Assembly (NCBI RefSeq): GCF_900108585.1
Contig: NZ_UESZ01000001.1
Coordinates: 1,302,001 to 1,366,000 of the forward strand
DNA length: 64,000 nucleotides
Direction: 5' to 3'
From: Branchiibius hedensis
GTDB lineage: Bacteria; Actinomycetota; Actinomycetes; Actinomycetales; Dermatophilaceae
Part shown: in pieces, positions 24,564-34,010 of the stretch
How the letters are laid out: every line of letters begins with the position of its first letter
How positions within the stretch are numbered: position 1 is the stretch's first letter
Notes under the pieces: model-generated
Told to the model about the DNA's origin: nothing
Databases searched by the model: none
Seen by the model: the letters and a program-made list of their open reading frames with translations, nothing else
Position numbers and translations under genes: made by a program

Positions 24564-26714
24564 TCAGCAGATCGCGTCGGTGAACCGGCGCAGCGACGAC
24601 GGGTAGCGAGCCACGTCCGGGTCCGTCGAGCCGGCCAGCGCCGCGCGCAGAACGTCGCGCAGCGCCTCGGCGTCGCGATCGAGGTCGTGCAGCGTGAATG
24701 CACGGAATGCCTGCACGACAACGCTGTTCGGGCGTTCCTCGGCCAACGCATCCAGGATCGCCAGCGAGTCCTCCAGCCGCCCGAGGTGCCGCAGCGTGCT
24801 CGCCTTCTGGATCAGCGCCCGGTGTCGGAACGGTTCGTTCAGGCCGCCGTCGATGGCGAGGTCGTAGTGGCCCAGCGCTTCCTGCTCAAGACCTGCGCTG
24901 TCGAAGGTTCCGGCGTACTCGTACCGCAGCCGGGCGTCTTCCGGATGCTGCGCCACCAAAGCCGCCGCGCGCTCGATGCGCAACCGGTCGTCCTCGATCG
25001 TCCACAGGTCATCGATCGCCGCGTCCAACTCGTGCCGACCCGCTGCGGTGAGGACCTTGCGCCGGATGGCCGCAGCATCGTCCTCGTGACCCCCCTGCGC
25101 GATCAGCCAGTCGTGCAGTGTCGCGCGGTCTTCGTGGGTCATCAGAGCAACGACATCACCGGGCCGGGACTGCTCCAGAAGGGTTGCCAGAGCTGAGGGT
25201 TCGTCGTCACTCAGACCGATCGGGACAGCGCCGGCGCGGGCCAGTCCCTCCCGCATCAGGCCCATCATCTCGTCCTTGTTGCGGTCGCGCAGGTAGTGCT
25301 CCTTGTGGACCAGCAGCACCTGATCGGCGACCAGTCCCGCCTGCTCGCCCAGGTTGACCAGGATCTCGTCGGTGCGGTCGCCACCGGTGCCCAGTCCCAG
25401 CCACAACTCGGCTCCTGGTGGACGCAGCCCCGAAGCGACCGTCAGCAGCGCCGCCAGCCCGGCCTCGTTGTGGGCCATATCCAGCACGACCGTCGCCTCC
25501 CGCAGGGAGTAGATGTTCATCCGGCCCGGGTTGTGGGCGACGTCCGGCGCGAACGTGCGCAGTCCCTCGATCACGGCCTCCCGCGGCAGACCGGCGGCCA
25601 GCCCAGCGGCGGCACCGGCGAGGGCATTGGCGACGTTCTGCTCGGACAGTCCGGCCAGCGTGATCGGTACGTCGAGGACGTTGATCAACCGCTCGAGTTC
25701 ACCGTGCTCGTCGATCGTGACGATGTCCCCGTCGAGCACCGTGATGCCGCGACCACGCACCGCCTGTGACTCGCGCAGAGCAGGAGAGTCGGGGCTCAGA
25801 CTGAAACACCACGGTGGGGCCGGTGCCGTTGCCCGCATGGTCCACACCCTCGGGTCGTCGCCGTTCAGCACCACCCAGCCGGAGGTGACCTTCGTGACGA
25901 TCGCCTTCACCTCGGCCAACTGGTCGAGCGTGTCGACTCCCTGCATGCCGAGGTGATCGGCACTGACGTTGGTGACGACGCTGACATCGTTGGTCGCCAC
26001 TCCAAGACCTTTGAACAGCATTCCGCCACGGGCGGTTTCGAGGACCGCGAACTCGACACCGGGTGCGGTCAGCACCGTCCGGGCACCCGCGGGGCCGGAG
26101 TAGTCACCGGAGACGACCACGTCCCCCTGGACCAAGACACCGTCGGTCGAGCTCCACCCGGTGCGCAGTCCCGCCGTCATCGCCAGGTGCGCGATCAGCC
26201 GCGTCGTGGTGGTCTTCCCGTTGGTTCCCGTCACGGAGACGGTCGGCACCTGGGGCGTGATCGGCTCCAGCAGCTCATCGGCGGGCGCACCGCGCACGGT
26301 CGCTGCCGCCTGCGTCCAGACCCCCGGATCCAACCCGTCCTCGATGGCCGCGTCCAACACCGAACCCAGGGCCGTGCCCAGGGCCTGTGCGCGGCCCCGG
26401 CTGCGGACCGGGCAGGCCAGGACGACCTGGTGCGGCTGCTCACCCGATCGCACGCGGATCCCCAGTCTGGTGATTCCCGCCTCCCGTGAGATCCGCCGCA
26501 CCACCGGCGGCAACAGACTCATCAGGGCGCGTTGGCGGGCGGCGCTGTCCGGCGCCCCGACGACCGATCGCCGTACGCCGAGTTCACTGGCCAGGACCAG
26601 GAAGCGTGCCGGAGGGCAGGAGAGCAACTCTGGAAGGTCCAGCGTGAGTTTGGCTGCGGGGCGGGGAAAGTAGAGGTTCGGCCCTTCCAGGACCCGCACC
26701 GCAACTCGCGTCAT
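24564..26714 (-). CDS. CphA-like Mur ligase without ATP-grasp domain, fused to a TPR domain
   Basis: Protein of 716 residues. Residues 1-150 resemble the CphA N-domain (RVLEGPNLYFPRP, compare RVYRGPN in CphA). The Mur ligase core follows: P-loop TGTNGKTTT (162-170), STDGVLV, LETARGGMLFKGLG, VSADHLGMQG and LDMAHNEAG. Pairwise likeness to the CphA Mur half is strong, but the ATP-grasp domain of about 270 residues is absent. Residues 568-716 match a small free-standing actinobacterial TPR protein family (LRYEYAGTFDSAGLEQEALG, then ASTLRHLGRLEDSLAILDAL). Its end is 3 bp from the convergent cphA. Expected to be an ATP-dependent peptide ligase; the substrate is unknown. Confidence 0.85.
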   Translation of the reverse strand: MTRVAVRVLEGPNLYFPRPAAKLTLDLPELLSCPPARFLVLASELGVRRSVVGAPDSAARQRALMSLLPPVVRRISREAGITRLGIRVRSGEQPHQVVLACPVRSRGRAQALGTALGSVLDAAIEDGLDPGVWTQAAATVRGAPADELLEPITPQVPTVSVTGTNGKTTTTRLIAHLAMTAGLRTGWSSTDGVLVQGDVVVSGDYSGPAGARTVLTAPGVEFAVLETARGGMLFKGLGVATNDVSVVTNVSADHLGMQGVDTLDQLAEVKAIVTKVTSGWVVLNGDDPRVWTMRATAPAPPWCFSLSPDSPALRESQAVRGRGITVLDGDIVTIDEHGELERLINVLDVPITLAGLSEQNVANALAGAAAGLAAGLPREAVIEGLRTFAPDVAHNPGRMNIYSLREATVVLDMAHNEAGLAALLTVASGLRPPGAELWLGLGTGGDRTDEILVNLGEQAGLVADQVLLVHKEHYLRDRNKDEMMGLMREGLARAGAVPIGLSDDEPSALATLLEQSRPGDVVALMTHEDRATLHDWLIAQGGHEDDAAAIRRKVLTAAGRHELDAAIDDLWTIEDDRLRIERAAALVAQHPEDARLRYEYAGTFDSAGLEQEALGHYDLAIDGGLNEPFRHRALIQKASTLRHLGRLEDSLAILDALAEERPNSVVVQAFRAFTLHDLDRDAEALRDVLRAALAGSTDPDVARYPSSLRRFTDAIC

Positions 26715-26720
26715 GGGTCC

Positions 26721-26726
26721 AGCGTA
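26721..26726 (-). promoter_or_regulatory. Putative -10 of the Mur ligase/TPR gene (leaderless)
   Basis: TACGCT on the minus strand, 6 bp before the ATG at 26714. It lies in the 17-bp gap after fabI, so the gene may have its own promoter as well as read-through from fabG-fabI. Confidence 0.4.
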
Positions 26727-26731
26727 GGCGG

Positions 26732-27493
26732 CTACTGGCCCATCGCGTGCACACCGCCATCGACGTGCACGATCTCACCGGTCGTGGCCGGGAACCAGTC
26801 CGACAGCAACGCCACGCAGGCGCGCGCAGCGGGTTCTGGATCGCGCACATCCCACCCGAGGGGGGCGCGCGTGGACCAGGTGTTCTCGAACTGCTCGAAA
26901 CCGGGGATCGACTTGGCCGCGGTTGTCCGGATCGGACCCGCAGCGACCAGATTGCACCGGACCCCGCGCGGACCGAGATCGCGCGCCAGGTAGCGGTTCG
27001 TCGACTCGAACGCCGCTTTGGCGACTCCCATCCAGTCGTACACCGGCCAGGCGAACTTGGCATCGAAGGTCAACCCCACCACCGACGAACCCTGTTGCAG
27101 CACAGGCAGAGTCGCGACCGACAAGGCCTTGAGCGAGTACGCCGAGGCGTGCAGGGCCGTCGCGACGTCCTCCCAGGTGCCGCTGAGGAAGTCGAACGCG
27201 CCCGGTGGGGCGAAACCGATCGAGTGCAGCACCCCGTCCAGGCCGTCGACGTGCTCGCCGAGACGTTCGGCGAGCGAGTCCAGGTCCTCTTGGGAGGTCA
27301 CGTCGAGTTCCAGCACCGGCGGTGTCTGCGGCAGTCGCTTGGCGATGGTCTGGGTGATCTTCATCGTTCGGCCGAAGGAGGTGAGCACCACCTGCGCCCC
27401 CTCTTCCTGGGCCAACCGGGCCACGTGGAAGGCGATGGAGGAGTCCATCAGGACCCCGGTGATCAGCAGGCGTTTGCCCTCGAGCAGACCCAT
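26732..27493 (-). CDS. fabI: Enoyl-[acyl-carrier-protein] reductase (FabI/InhA type)
   Basis: NADH-dependent enoyl-ACP reductase of 253 residues, the last step of each fatty acid elongation cycle. SDR fold: nucleotide loop ITGVLMDSSIAFHVARLA, LHSIGFAPPGAF, and catalytic Tyr/Lys in YDWMGVAKAA (Tyr-X6-Lys spacing, as in InhA). AAGPIRTTAAKSIPGF is the substrate-loop region. The ATG at 27493 comes one base after the fabG stop; the longer frame upstream is inside fabG. Confidence 0.94.
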   Translation of the reverse strand: MGLLEGKRLLITGVLMDSSIAFHVARLAQEEGAQVVLTSFGRTMKITQTIAKRLPQTPPVLELDVTSQEDLDSLAERLGEHVDGLDGVLHSIGFAPPGAFDFLSGTWEDVATALHASAYSLKALSVATLPVLQQGSSVVGLTFDAKFAWPVYDWMGVAKAAFESTNRYLARDLGPRGVRCNLVAAGPIRTTAAKSIPGFEQFENTWSTRAPLGWDVRDPEPAARACVALLSDWFPATTGEIVHVDGGVHAMGQ

Positions 27494-27494
27494 C

Positions 27495-28250
<756 letters not shown>

Positions 28251-28286
28251 CTACTGGGGGGTAGTCCCTATCGGCGACCCGGCGCC

Positions 28287-28292
28287 TATCCT
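28287..28292 (+). promoter_or_regulatory. Putative -10 of the DUF3099 gene (leaderless)
   Basis: TATCCT ends 6 bp before the GTG at 28299. With the fabG element it makes a 66-bp divergent leaderless pair. Confidence 0.45.
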
Positions 28293-28298
28293 GAACGG

Positions 28299-28589
28299 GT
28301 GAGTGACAAGCCCAGCGTGCCGTCGGCAACGAATCTGCCGGCGTCGCCCAAGGGCGACCAGTCCATCCGGATGCGTAACTACACCATCTCGATGACGATT
28401 CGAACGCTGTGCTTCGTGCTGGCGATCTTCACCCATGGCTGGATCCGGTGGGTTTTCGCGATCGCGGCCATTCTGCTGCCCTACGTCGCCGTTGTGCTCG
28501 CCAACGCGAGTAATCAACGGCGCGTCGATGTCCGCGGTTCGGTGCGACCGCGACGGGCCGACCAGCAGTTGCCCTCCGGCCGATCCTGA
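28299..28589 (+). CDS. DUF3099-like small membrane protein
   Basis: Protein of 96 residues with a polar N-terminus, two hydrophobic segments (TLCFVLAIFTHGWIRWVFAI and ILLPYVAVVLANA) and a basic tail (RPRRADQQ). The pattern MRNYTISMTIRTLCF, followed by a helix ending in LLPYVAVVLAN, is that of DUF3099, a widespread actinobacterial membrane protein of unknown role. Confidence 0.7.
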   Translation: MSDKPSVPSATNLPASPKGDQSIRMRNYTISMTIRTLCFVLAIFTHGWIRWVFAIAAILLPYVAVVLANASNQRRVDVRGSVRPRRADQQLPSGRS

Positions 28590-28664
28590 CGGGCACTGTC
28601 GGGAGTTCTCCGCCGAGTTGCGGGGCGAGTGGCCCTGTGCGCCATTGCGTGCCACGATCAAGGC

Positions 28665-29186
28665 ATGTCCAAAAACCTCCTGCTCACCGCCGCCTCAACC
28701 GTCGCCGCCGCCGCGGTGCTCTCAGCGTGCGGCTCATCCGTCACCGTCAACCCCACCGCCACCGGTGCAGGTACGACTACGACCACCTCCCAGGCACCGA
28801 CCGAAACCACCACCAGCGACACCCCGAGCGAAACCACCACCAGCGAGATGCCGAGCGAGACCACCACCTCGGAGACCAGTTCCGAGGCACCGACGTCGAC
28901 CAGCACCGCCGCGCCGAGCCCGTCGACCAGCGTCGACGCGATTCACAAGGCCGCGTTCCTGAAGGTGGTGAAGCAGCGCTTCCCCACGATCACCGACGAA
29001 GCCGCGCTGGCGGATGGCCAGTGGGTCTGCGGCGAAATGGGCCAGGACAAGAACATCCTGACGGTCATCGGCGACCTGAAGGACAAGCACCCCGACTGGA
29101 GCACCACCAACGCCGGCTACTTCCTCGGCGTGTCCATCGGTGCCCTGTGCCCGCAGTACACCTCCAAGGTGACGGCCGGCGCCTGA
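28665..29186 (+). CDS. Lipoprotein with DUF732-like domain
   Basis: Protein of 173 residues. A lipoprotein signal (MSKNLLLTAASTVAAAAVLSAC) places the lipobox Cys at residue 22. A Thr/Ser/Glu linker with a 9-residue repeat (ETTTSDTPS, ETTTSEMPS, ETTTSETSS) spaces the domain from the membrane. The C-terminal 80 residues resemble DUF732: AAFLKVVKQRFP, one Cys in GQWVCGEMG and one in IGALCPQY, probably disulphide-bonded outside the cell. Function is unknown. The ATG at 28665 is set by the signal peptide. Confidence 0.8.
   Translation: MSKNLLLTAASTVAAAAVLSACGSSVTVNPTATGAGTTTTTSQAPTETTTSDTPSETTTSEMPSETTTSETSSEAPTSTSTAAPSPSTSVDAIHKAAFLKVVKQRFPTITDEAALADGQWVCGEMGQDKNILTVIGDLKDKHPDWSTTNAGYFLGVSIGALCPQYTSKVTAGA
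28803..28883 (+). repeat. Three 27-bp tandem repeats in a lipoprotein linker
   Basis: Units at 28803-28829, 28830-28856 and 28857-28883 encode ETTTSDTPS, ETTTSEMPS and ETTTSETSS. The first two are nearly identical at DNA level and the third has diverged. The copy number may vary between strains. Confidence 0.7.
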
Positions 29187-29204
29187 TCGCAGTCAGCGGC
29201 GCGG

Positions 29205-30182
29205 TCAGCCGCCAATGCTCGACATCGGCCGCTCGGGTTGCACGAAATCCGGGCGGCCGATCCCGTGTCCACGGGCTTTGCGCCACATGGTTGCGCGGAT
29301 GATGGCGACCAGTTCCTCGTCGCTTGCGCCGGCCCGCAGGGGGTCGCGCAGGTTGCCCTCATCCTGCGCGAACAGGCAGTTGCGCACTTGCCCGTCAGCG
29401 GTCAGCCGCACCCGGTCACACGATCCGCAGAACGGCGCGGTGACGCTGGCAATGATTCCGACGGTCGCTGGTCCACCGTCCACGGTGAACCGTTCGGCCG
29501 GCGCACTGCCCCGCTCCTGCACCGGCGTCAGCCCGAAGGTCTTCCCCAACGTGGCCAGCAATTCATCCCTGGTCAGCATGGTGGCGCGATCCCAGGTGTG
29601 CCCGGCGTCCAGCGGCATCTGCTCGATGAACCGCAGGTTGTAGCCGCGGTCCACGCACCACGAGAGCAGCCGGACCGGGTCTTCCCCGTCCCGGGTCGCG
29701 ACCGCATTGACCTTCACCGGCAGTAGATCGGCATCGGCTGCCGCCTTGAGCCCGCGCTCCACGTCGTGGAACCGATCGCGCCGGGTCAACCGCGCATAGA
29801 TCTGGGGGTCGACGGCGTCCAAGGACACGTTGACCCGGTTCAGACCCGCTTCGGCCAGTGGCTCGGCCAACCGGTCGAGGCCGATCCCGTTGGTCGTCAA
29901 CGACAACTCGGGCCGCGGGGCCAAGCCGGCCAATCGGCGTACGACGCCCGGCAGTCCTCGGCGCAGCAGCGGCTCCCCGCCGGTCAAGCGGACCGACGTG
30001 ACACCCTCGGCGACGAACAGACCGACCACGCGCACCAACTCGTCATCGGTCAGGTGTTCGCTGCGCGGCAACCAGTTCAGACCCTCTTCGGGCATGCAGT
30101 AGGTGCAGCGGAGATTACAGCGGTCGGTGAGCGAGACCCGTAGGTCGGTCCCCACCCGACCGAACTGGTCGGCCAACGTCAT
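29205..30182 (-). CDS. moaA: GTP 3',8-cyclase (molybdenum cofactor biosynthesis)
   Basis: Radical SAM enzyme of 325 residues that starts molybdopterin synthesis from GTP. The N-terminal 4Fe-4S site is CNLRCTYC (CX3CX2C). The C-terminal second cluster is FCGSCDRVRLTADGQVRNC (CX2CX13C). The product ends in Gly-Gly, which is required for activity in the family. TAGGGT lies 7 bp before the ATG at 30182. moaC and other moa genes are not in the window. Confidence 0.95.
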   Translation of the reverse strand: MTLADQFGRVGTDLRVSLTDRCNLRCTYCMPEEGLNWLPRSEHLTDDELVRVVGLFVAEGVTSVRLTGGEPLLRRGLPGVVRRLAGLAPRPELSLTTNGIGLDRLAEPLAEAGLNRVNVSLDAVDPQIYARLTRRDRFHDVERGLKAAADADLLPVKVNAVATRDGEDPVRLLSWCVDRGYNLRFIEQMPLDAGHTWDRATMLTRDELLATLGKTFGLTPVQERGSAPAERFTVDGGPATVGIIASVTAPFCGSCDRVRLTADGQVRNCLFAQDEGNLRDPLRAGASDEELVAIIRATMWRKARGHGIGRPDFVQPERPMSSIGG

Positions 30183-30189
30183 AGGCCCC

Positions 30190-30195
30190 ACCCTA
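30190..30195 (-). promoter_or_regulatory. Putative -10 of moaA (leaderless)
   Basis: TAGGGT on the minus strand, 7 bp before the ATG at 30182. An in-frame GTG at 30191 falls inside this hexamer and is therefore unlikely to be the start. Confidence 0.45.
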
Positions 30196-30202
30196 TGCCG
30201 AG

Positions 30203-30208
30203 TAACGT
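30203..30208 (+). promoter_or_regulatory. Putative -10 of the SURF1 gene (leaderless)
   Basis: TAACGT ends 6 bp before the GTG at 30215. Confidence 0.45.
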
Positions 30209-30214
30209 CAGGGG

Positions 30215-31036
30215 GTGCTTGCGAAGCTGACCGAACGGCGGTGGCTGACCTGGTTGTTGGTCGCCACGGTCTGGGCCGTCGGTTGTTTCTTCCTCGGGTT
30301 GTGGCAGTGGCATCGCTTCAGTGACAAGCACACCGCCCAGGAACAACTGCACGTCAACTACGACGCCACCCCGGTTCCGTTGGCCGACGGCGTCGGCAGC
30401 GGCCGCAACTGGTTGCGGGTCACCATGACCGGCACCTACCTCGCCGATCAGCAGGTCCTGGCCCGCAACCGGCCCAACGACGGAGACTTCGGCTACGAGG
30501 TTCTCGTCCCCTTGCGGCTCACCTCCGCCGCGGATGGAGCAGGCATCGTGATCGTGGACCGCGGCTGGGTCCCCAACGGAGCGACGGCATCGGCGCCCGA
30601 CTCGGTGCCCGCCGTACCCTCCGGTCAGGTCACGGTCGTCGGCTGGCTTCGCCCGTTCGAACCCAATCTGGCTAAGCCGGCGGTCCCCCGCCAGGTGGCC
30701 TCGATCTATCTGCCCGACATCGTCGCGGCAGCCGGGCTGAGTGCGTCGGACGTGGTCAGCAGCAACTACGTCCTCATGCAATCGGAACGTACGGCGGCGG
30801 GCGACTCCCCCGCCCGACCCGCGGCGCTGCCCGAGCCGGACCCGGGCTCCTACGCCGGGATCAACCTGTCGTACGCGATCCAGTGGTGGATCGGCATGAT
30901 CGCCGGCTACGGGTTCGTGATCATGCGCGCCCGGCGGGAGCTGCGGGATGAACGCGCGCCGGCCACACCGCAGGCGAGCCCACCCCGGCCGGTCAAAGCC
31001 AAGAAGGTCCGGATCTGGGACGAGGAAGACGAGTAA
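30215..31036 (+). CDS. SURF1-family cytochrome oxidase assembly protein
   Basis: Membrane protein of 273 residues with helices near each end (WLTWLLVATVWAVGCFFLGL around 10-29; IQWWIGMIAGYGFVIM around 225-240) and an extracytoplasmic domain between them. SURF1 signatures: LGLWQWHR, DRGWVPNG and NLSYAIQWW. It assists insertion of heme a into cytochrome c oxidase. ctaA and ctaB lie about 14 kb away in this window. The C-terminal cytoplasmic tail is charged (KAKKVRIWDEEDE). Confidence 0.9.
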   Translation: MLAKLTERRWLTWLLVATVWAVGCFFLGLWQWHRFSDKHTAQEQLHVNYDATPVPLADGVGSGRNWLRVTMTGTYLADQQVLARNRPNDGDFGYEVLVPLRLTSAADGAGIVIVDRGWVPNGATASAPDSVPAVPSGQVTVVGWLRPFEPNLAKPAVPRQVASIYLPDIVAAAGLSASDVVSSNYVLMQSERTAAGDSPARPAALPEPDPGSYAGINLSYAIQWWIGMIAGYGFVIMRARRELRDERAPATPQASPPRPVKAKKVRIWDEEDE

Positions 31037-31044
31037 TCGGCGCC

Positions 31045-32643
31045 TCAGGCCAACGCCACGAGGTCGGCGTAGTCCGGACCCCACAGGTCCTCCACACCAT
31101 CGGGCAGCAGCAGCACCCGATCCGGCTCCAGCGCGTGCACCGCGCCCTCGTCGTGAGTCACCAGCACCACGGCCCCTTCGAAGGCGTGCAAGGCGCCCAG
31201 GATCTCCTCCCGCGAGGCCGGATCGAGGTTGTTGGTCGGTTCGTCGAGCAGCAGGACGTTCGCGGAGGACACCACCAGTAATGCCAGCGACAGCCGGGTC
31301 TTCTCGCCACCGGACAACACCCCGGCCGGTTTGTCGACGTCGTCCCCGCTGAACAGGAACGAGCCGAGTACCTTGCGGGTCTCGGTCTCCCCCAGCTCGG
31401 GGGCCGCGGACTTCATGTTGTCCAGCACGGTGCGATCCATATCGAGGTTCTCGTGCTCCTGGGCGTAGTAGCCCAGCCGCAGCCCGTGCCCGTGCTCCAC
31501 GACACCGGTGTCCGGTGGATCGATACCGGCCAGGATCCGCAGCAACGTGGTCTTACCGGCCCCGTTCAGACCGAGGACCACGACCCGCGATCCACGGTCG
31601 ATGGCCAGATCCACGTCGGTGAAGATCTCCAGCGAGCCGTAGGAGCGGGACAGGCCGTCGGCCATCAGCGGCGTCTTCCCGCAGGGCGCCGGCTTGGGGA
31701 ACCGCAGTTTGGCAACCCGGTCGCTTTGACGCTCACCCTCCACCGAATTCAGCAGGCGCTCGGCCCGACGGGCCATGTTCTGGGCAGCGGTGGCCTTCGT
31801 CGCTTTCGCCCGCATCTTGTCGGCCTGGGCCAGGAGGGTCGCGGCCTTCTTCTGCGCGTTCTGCAGTTCGCGTTTGCGCCGGCGTTCGTCGGTCTCGCGC
31901 TGCTGTAAGTACGTCTTCCACCCGACGTTGTACTGATCGATGACCTGTCGGTTGGCGTCCAGGTGGAACACCCGGTTGACGACCTTCTCCAGCAGATCGA
32001 CGTCGTGGCTGATGATGATCAACCCGCCGGAGTAGCTGGCCAGGTGGTCGCGCAACCAGACGATGGAGTCCGCGTCCAGGTGGTTGGTGGGTTCATCCAG
32101 CAACAGCGTTTCCGCGCCGGAGAAGAGGATCCGGGCCAGCTCGACCCGGCGGCGCTGACCACCGGACAACGTCGACAGCGGCTGTTCGAGGATGCGCTCG
32201 GGCAACCCGAGACTCGAGGCGATGGCGGCGGCCTCGGACTGCGCGGCGTACCCGCCGGCGGCTTCGAACTCGGCCTCCCGCCGGGAGTAGCGGCGCATCG
32301 CGCGCTCGGCGACGGCCGGATCGTCCTCACCCATCTGCGCTGCGGAGACAGCGAGGTCACGGACGATCACGTCAAGGGAGCGGGCGGCCAGGATGCGGTC
32401 GCGGGCCATTACGGACAGGTCGCCGGTGCGCGGGTCCTGGGGTAGGTAGCCGACTTCGCCGCTGGAGGTGACCGAGCCCGCCGCCGGTTGGCTCTGGCTG
32501 GCCAGGACCTTCGTCAGGGTCGTCTTGCCCGCCCCGTTACGGCCGACCAGGCCGATGCGATCACCCGCAGCCACCCGGAAGCTGGCGTCGGACAACAGGA
32601 GTCGGGAACCGGCACGCAGTTCGATGTCGGTCGCTACGATCAC
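31045..32643 (-). CDS. ABC-F family ATPase
   Basis: Protein of 532 residues with two ABC cassettes and no membrane segment. Cassette 1: Walker A GRNGAGKTT, signature LSGGQRRRVELARIL, DEPTNHLD. Cassette 2: GLNGAGKTT, LSGGEKTRLSLALL, DEPTNNLD. A charged coiled-coil linker (RRRKRELQNAQKKAATLLAQ) separates them, as in translation-factor or ribosome-protection ABC-F proteins. The subfamily cannot be assigned. The GTG at 32643 has TAGAAT 8 bp upstream; the longer frame adds only 13 residues with no support. Confidence 0.92.
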   Translation of the reverse strand: MIVATDIELRAGSRLLLSDASFRVAAGDRIGLVGRNGAGKTTLTKVLASQSQPAAGSVTSSGEVGYLPQDPRTGDLSVMARDRILAARSLDVIVRDLAVSAAQMGEDDPAVAERAMRRYSRREAEFEAAGGYAAQSEAAAIASSLGLPERILEQPLSTLSGGQRRRVELARILFSGAETLLLDEPTNHLDADSIVWLRDHLASYSGGLIIISHDVDLLEKVVNRVFHLDANRQVIDQYNVGWKTYLQQRETDERRRKRELQNAQKKAATLLAQADKMRAKATKATAAQNMARRAERLLNSVEGERQSDRVAKLRFPKPAPCGKTPLMADGLSRSYGSLEIFTDVDLAIDRGSRVVVLGLNGAGKTTLLRILAGIDPPDTGVVEHGHGLRLGYYAQEHENLDMDRTVLDNMKSAAPELGETETRKVLGSFLFSGDDVDKPAGVLSGGEKTRLSLALLVVSSANVLLLDEPTNNLDPASREEILGALHAFEGAVVLVTHDEGAVHALEPDRVLLLPDGVEDLWGPDYADLVALA

Positions 32644-32651
32644 GTGAAGCG

Positions 32652-32657
32652 ATTCTA
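32652..32657 (-). promoter_or_regulatory. Putative -10 of the ABC-F gene (near-leaderless)
   Basis: TAGAAT on the minus strand, 8 bp before the GTG at 32643; any leader would be one or two bases. Confidence 0.45.
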
Positions 32658-32705
32658 GTCGCGCGCCCGCTTGCACCCCCAATCGTTAACGGTGATGATC
32701 AGCCC

Positions 32706-33638
32706 ATGACGTTCAACGACAACGTCGGACTCGACACCTCGCAGGTGCAGTCCGGTGGATCAGGTGGGGGCTACGGCGGCGGCGGCGGGGTCGGCCGCGG
32801 GGGCGTGGCGATCGGCGGTATCGGCGGCATCATCATCATGATCCTGACCGCCATCTTCGGGGGGAACCTGTTGGGGTCCAGCGGCACCTCGAACGCATTG
32901 GACAACACCAGTGAGGTCTCGTCGAACTCCGGCTCCATCACCGACCAGTTCAGCGAATGCAAGACCGGCGCGGACGCCAACAGCAACGACACCTGCCGGG
33001 TGATCGCGACCGTCAACAGTGTGCAGAACTTCTGGTCGGGGTATCTACCCAAGTACGGCCAGAACTACACCCCGGCCAAGACGGTCCTGTACTCCGGTCA
33101 GACGCAGTCCGGTTGCGGCACGGCGACCTCCGACATGGGCCCGTTCTACTGCCCGCTGGACCAGAAGGTCTACGTGGACGTCTCCTTCTACCAGGAGTTG
33201 AGCAGTAAGTACGGCGCCGACACCGGTGCGCTGGCCAAGGAATACGTGATCGCGCACGAGTACGGTCACCACATCCAGAACATCTTCGGGGTGCTGGGTG
33301 CTTCGCAGCAGGACCCCCAGGGTGCCAACAGTGCGTCGGTGCGCACCGAGTTGCAGGCCGACTGCTACGCCGGTCTGTGGGTCCGGTACGCCTCGCAGAC
33401 CACCGACTCCCAGGGCAACGTTTACATCAAGGACATCACCGACACCGACATCAGGTCGGCGCTGTCCGCGGCTGCTGCGGTGGGCGATGATCACATCCAG
33501 GCCCAGGCGACGGGCCGGGTCCGCCCGGACACGTTCACGCACGGCACCTCGGCGCAGCGGCAGAAGTGGTTCTACACCGGCTACTCGACCGGCGACCTGA
33601 ACCGTTGCGACACGTTCAACGCAGCCTCACTGGGCTGA
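32706..33638 (+). CDS. Neutral zinc metallopeptidase (YpfJ-like)
   Basis: Membrane-anchored metallopeptidase of 310 residues. A Gly-rich N-terminus leads to one helix (about 35-56). The zinc motif is HEYGHH (184-189; HEXXH), with the third ligand region ELQADCYAGLW downstream. Four or more Cys residues (SECKTG, DTCRV, SGCGT, FYCP) suggest disulphides outside the membrane. The substrate is unknown. Confidence 0.9.
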   Translation: MTFNDNVGLDTSQVQSGGSGGGYGGGGGVGRGGVAIGGIGGIIIMILTAIFGGNLLGSSGTSNALDNTSEVSSNSGSITDQFSECKTGADANSNDTCRVIATVNSVQNFWSGYLPKYGQNYTPAKTVLYSGQTQSGCGTATSDMGPFYCPLDQKVYVDVSFYQELSSKYGADTGALAKEYVIAHEYGHHIQNIFGVLGASQQDPQGANSASVRTELQADCYAGLWVRYASQTTDSQGNVYIKDITDTDIRSALSAAAAVGDDHIQAQATGRVRPDTFTHGTSAQRQKWFYTGYSTGDLNRCDTFNAASLG

Positions 33639-33683
33639 CCGCTGGGCTGAGCTTCGGGGCGCGATCAGCGCGGCGTCGAGCCC

Positions 33684-34010
33684 TCAGATGTTGAAGCCCA
33701 GGGCGCGCAGCATCTCGCGGCCATCGTCGGTGATCTTGTCCGGACCCCACGGCGGCATCCACACCCAGTTGATGCGGTGCGTGGAGACCAGACCTTCGAG
33801 CGCGGCGGCCGTCTGGTCCTCGATGACGTCGGTCAGCGGGCAGGCCGCACTGGTCAGCGTCATGTCGAGCACAGCGTTGGCCTCACCGTCGACCGTGATG
33901 CCGTAGACCAGCCCAAGGTCGACCACGTTGATCCCGAGTTCGGGGTCGACGACGTCGCGCATCGCTTCTTCGACGTCCGCGACGTTGACAGGGTTGGTGG
34001 TCTCAGTCAT
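33684..34010 (-). CDS. sufT: SufT-like iron-sulfur assembly factor (MIP18/DUF59)
   Basis: Protein of 108 residues of the DUF59/MIP18 family, which helps mature Fe-S proteins. Motifs: VVDPELGINVVDLGLVYGI, TLTSAACPL with the conserved Cys, and a tail ending in WGPDKITDDGREMLRALGF. Last gene of the suf operon; its ATG overlaps the sufU stop by 4 bp. The open frame extends 21 codons upstream into sufU without support. Confidence 0.9.
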   Translation of the reverse strand: MTETTNPVNVADVEEAMRDVVDPELGINVVDLGLVYGITVDGEANAVLDMTLTSAACPLTDVIEDQTAAALEGLVSTHRINWVWMPPWGPDKITDDGREMLRALGFNI

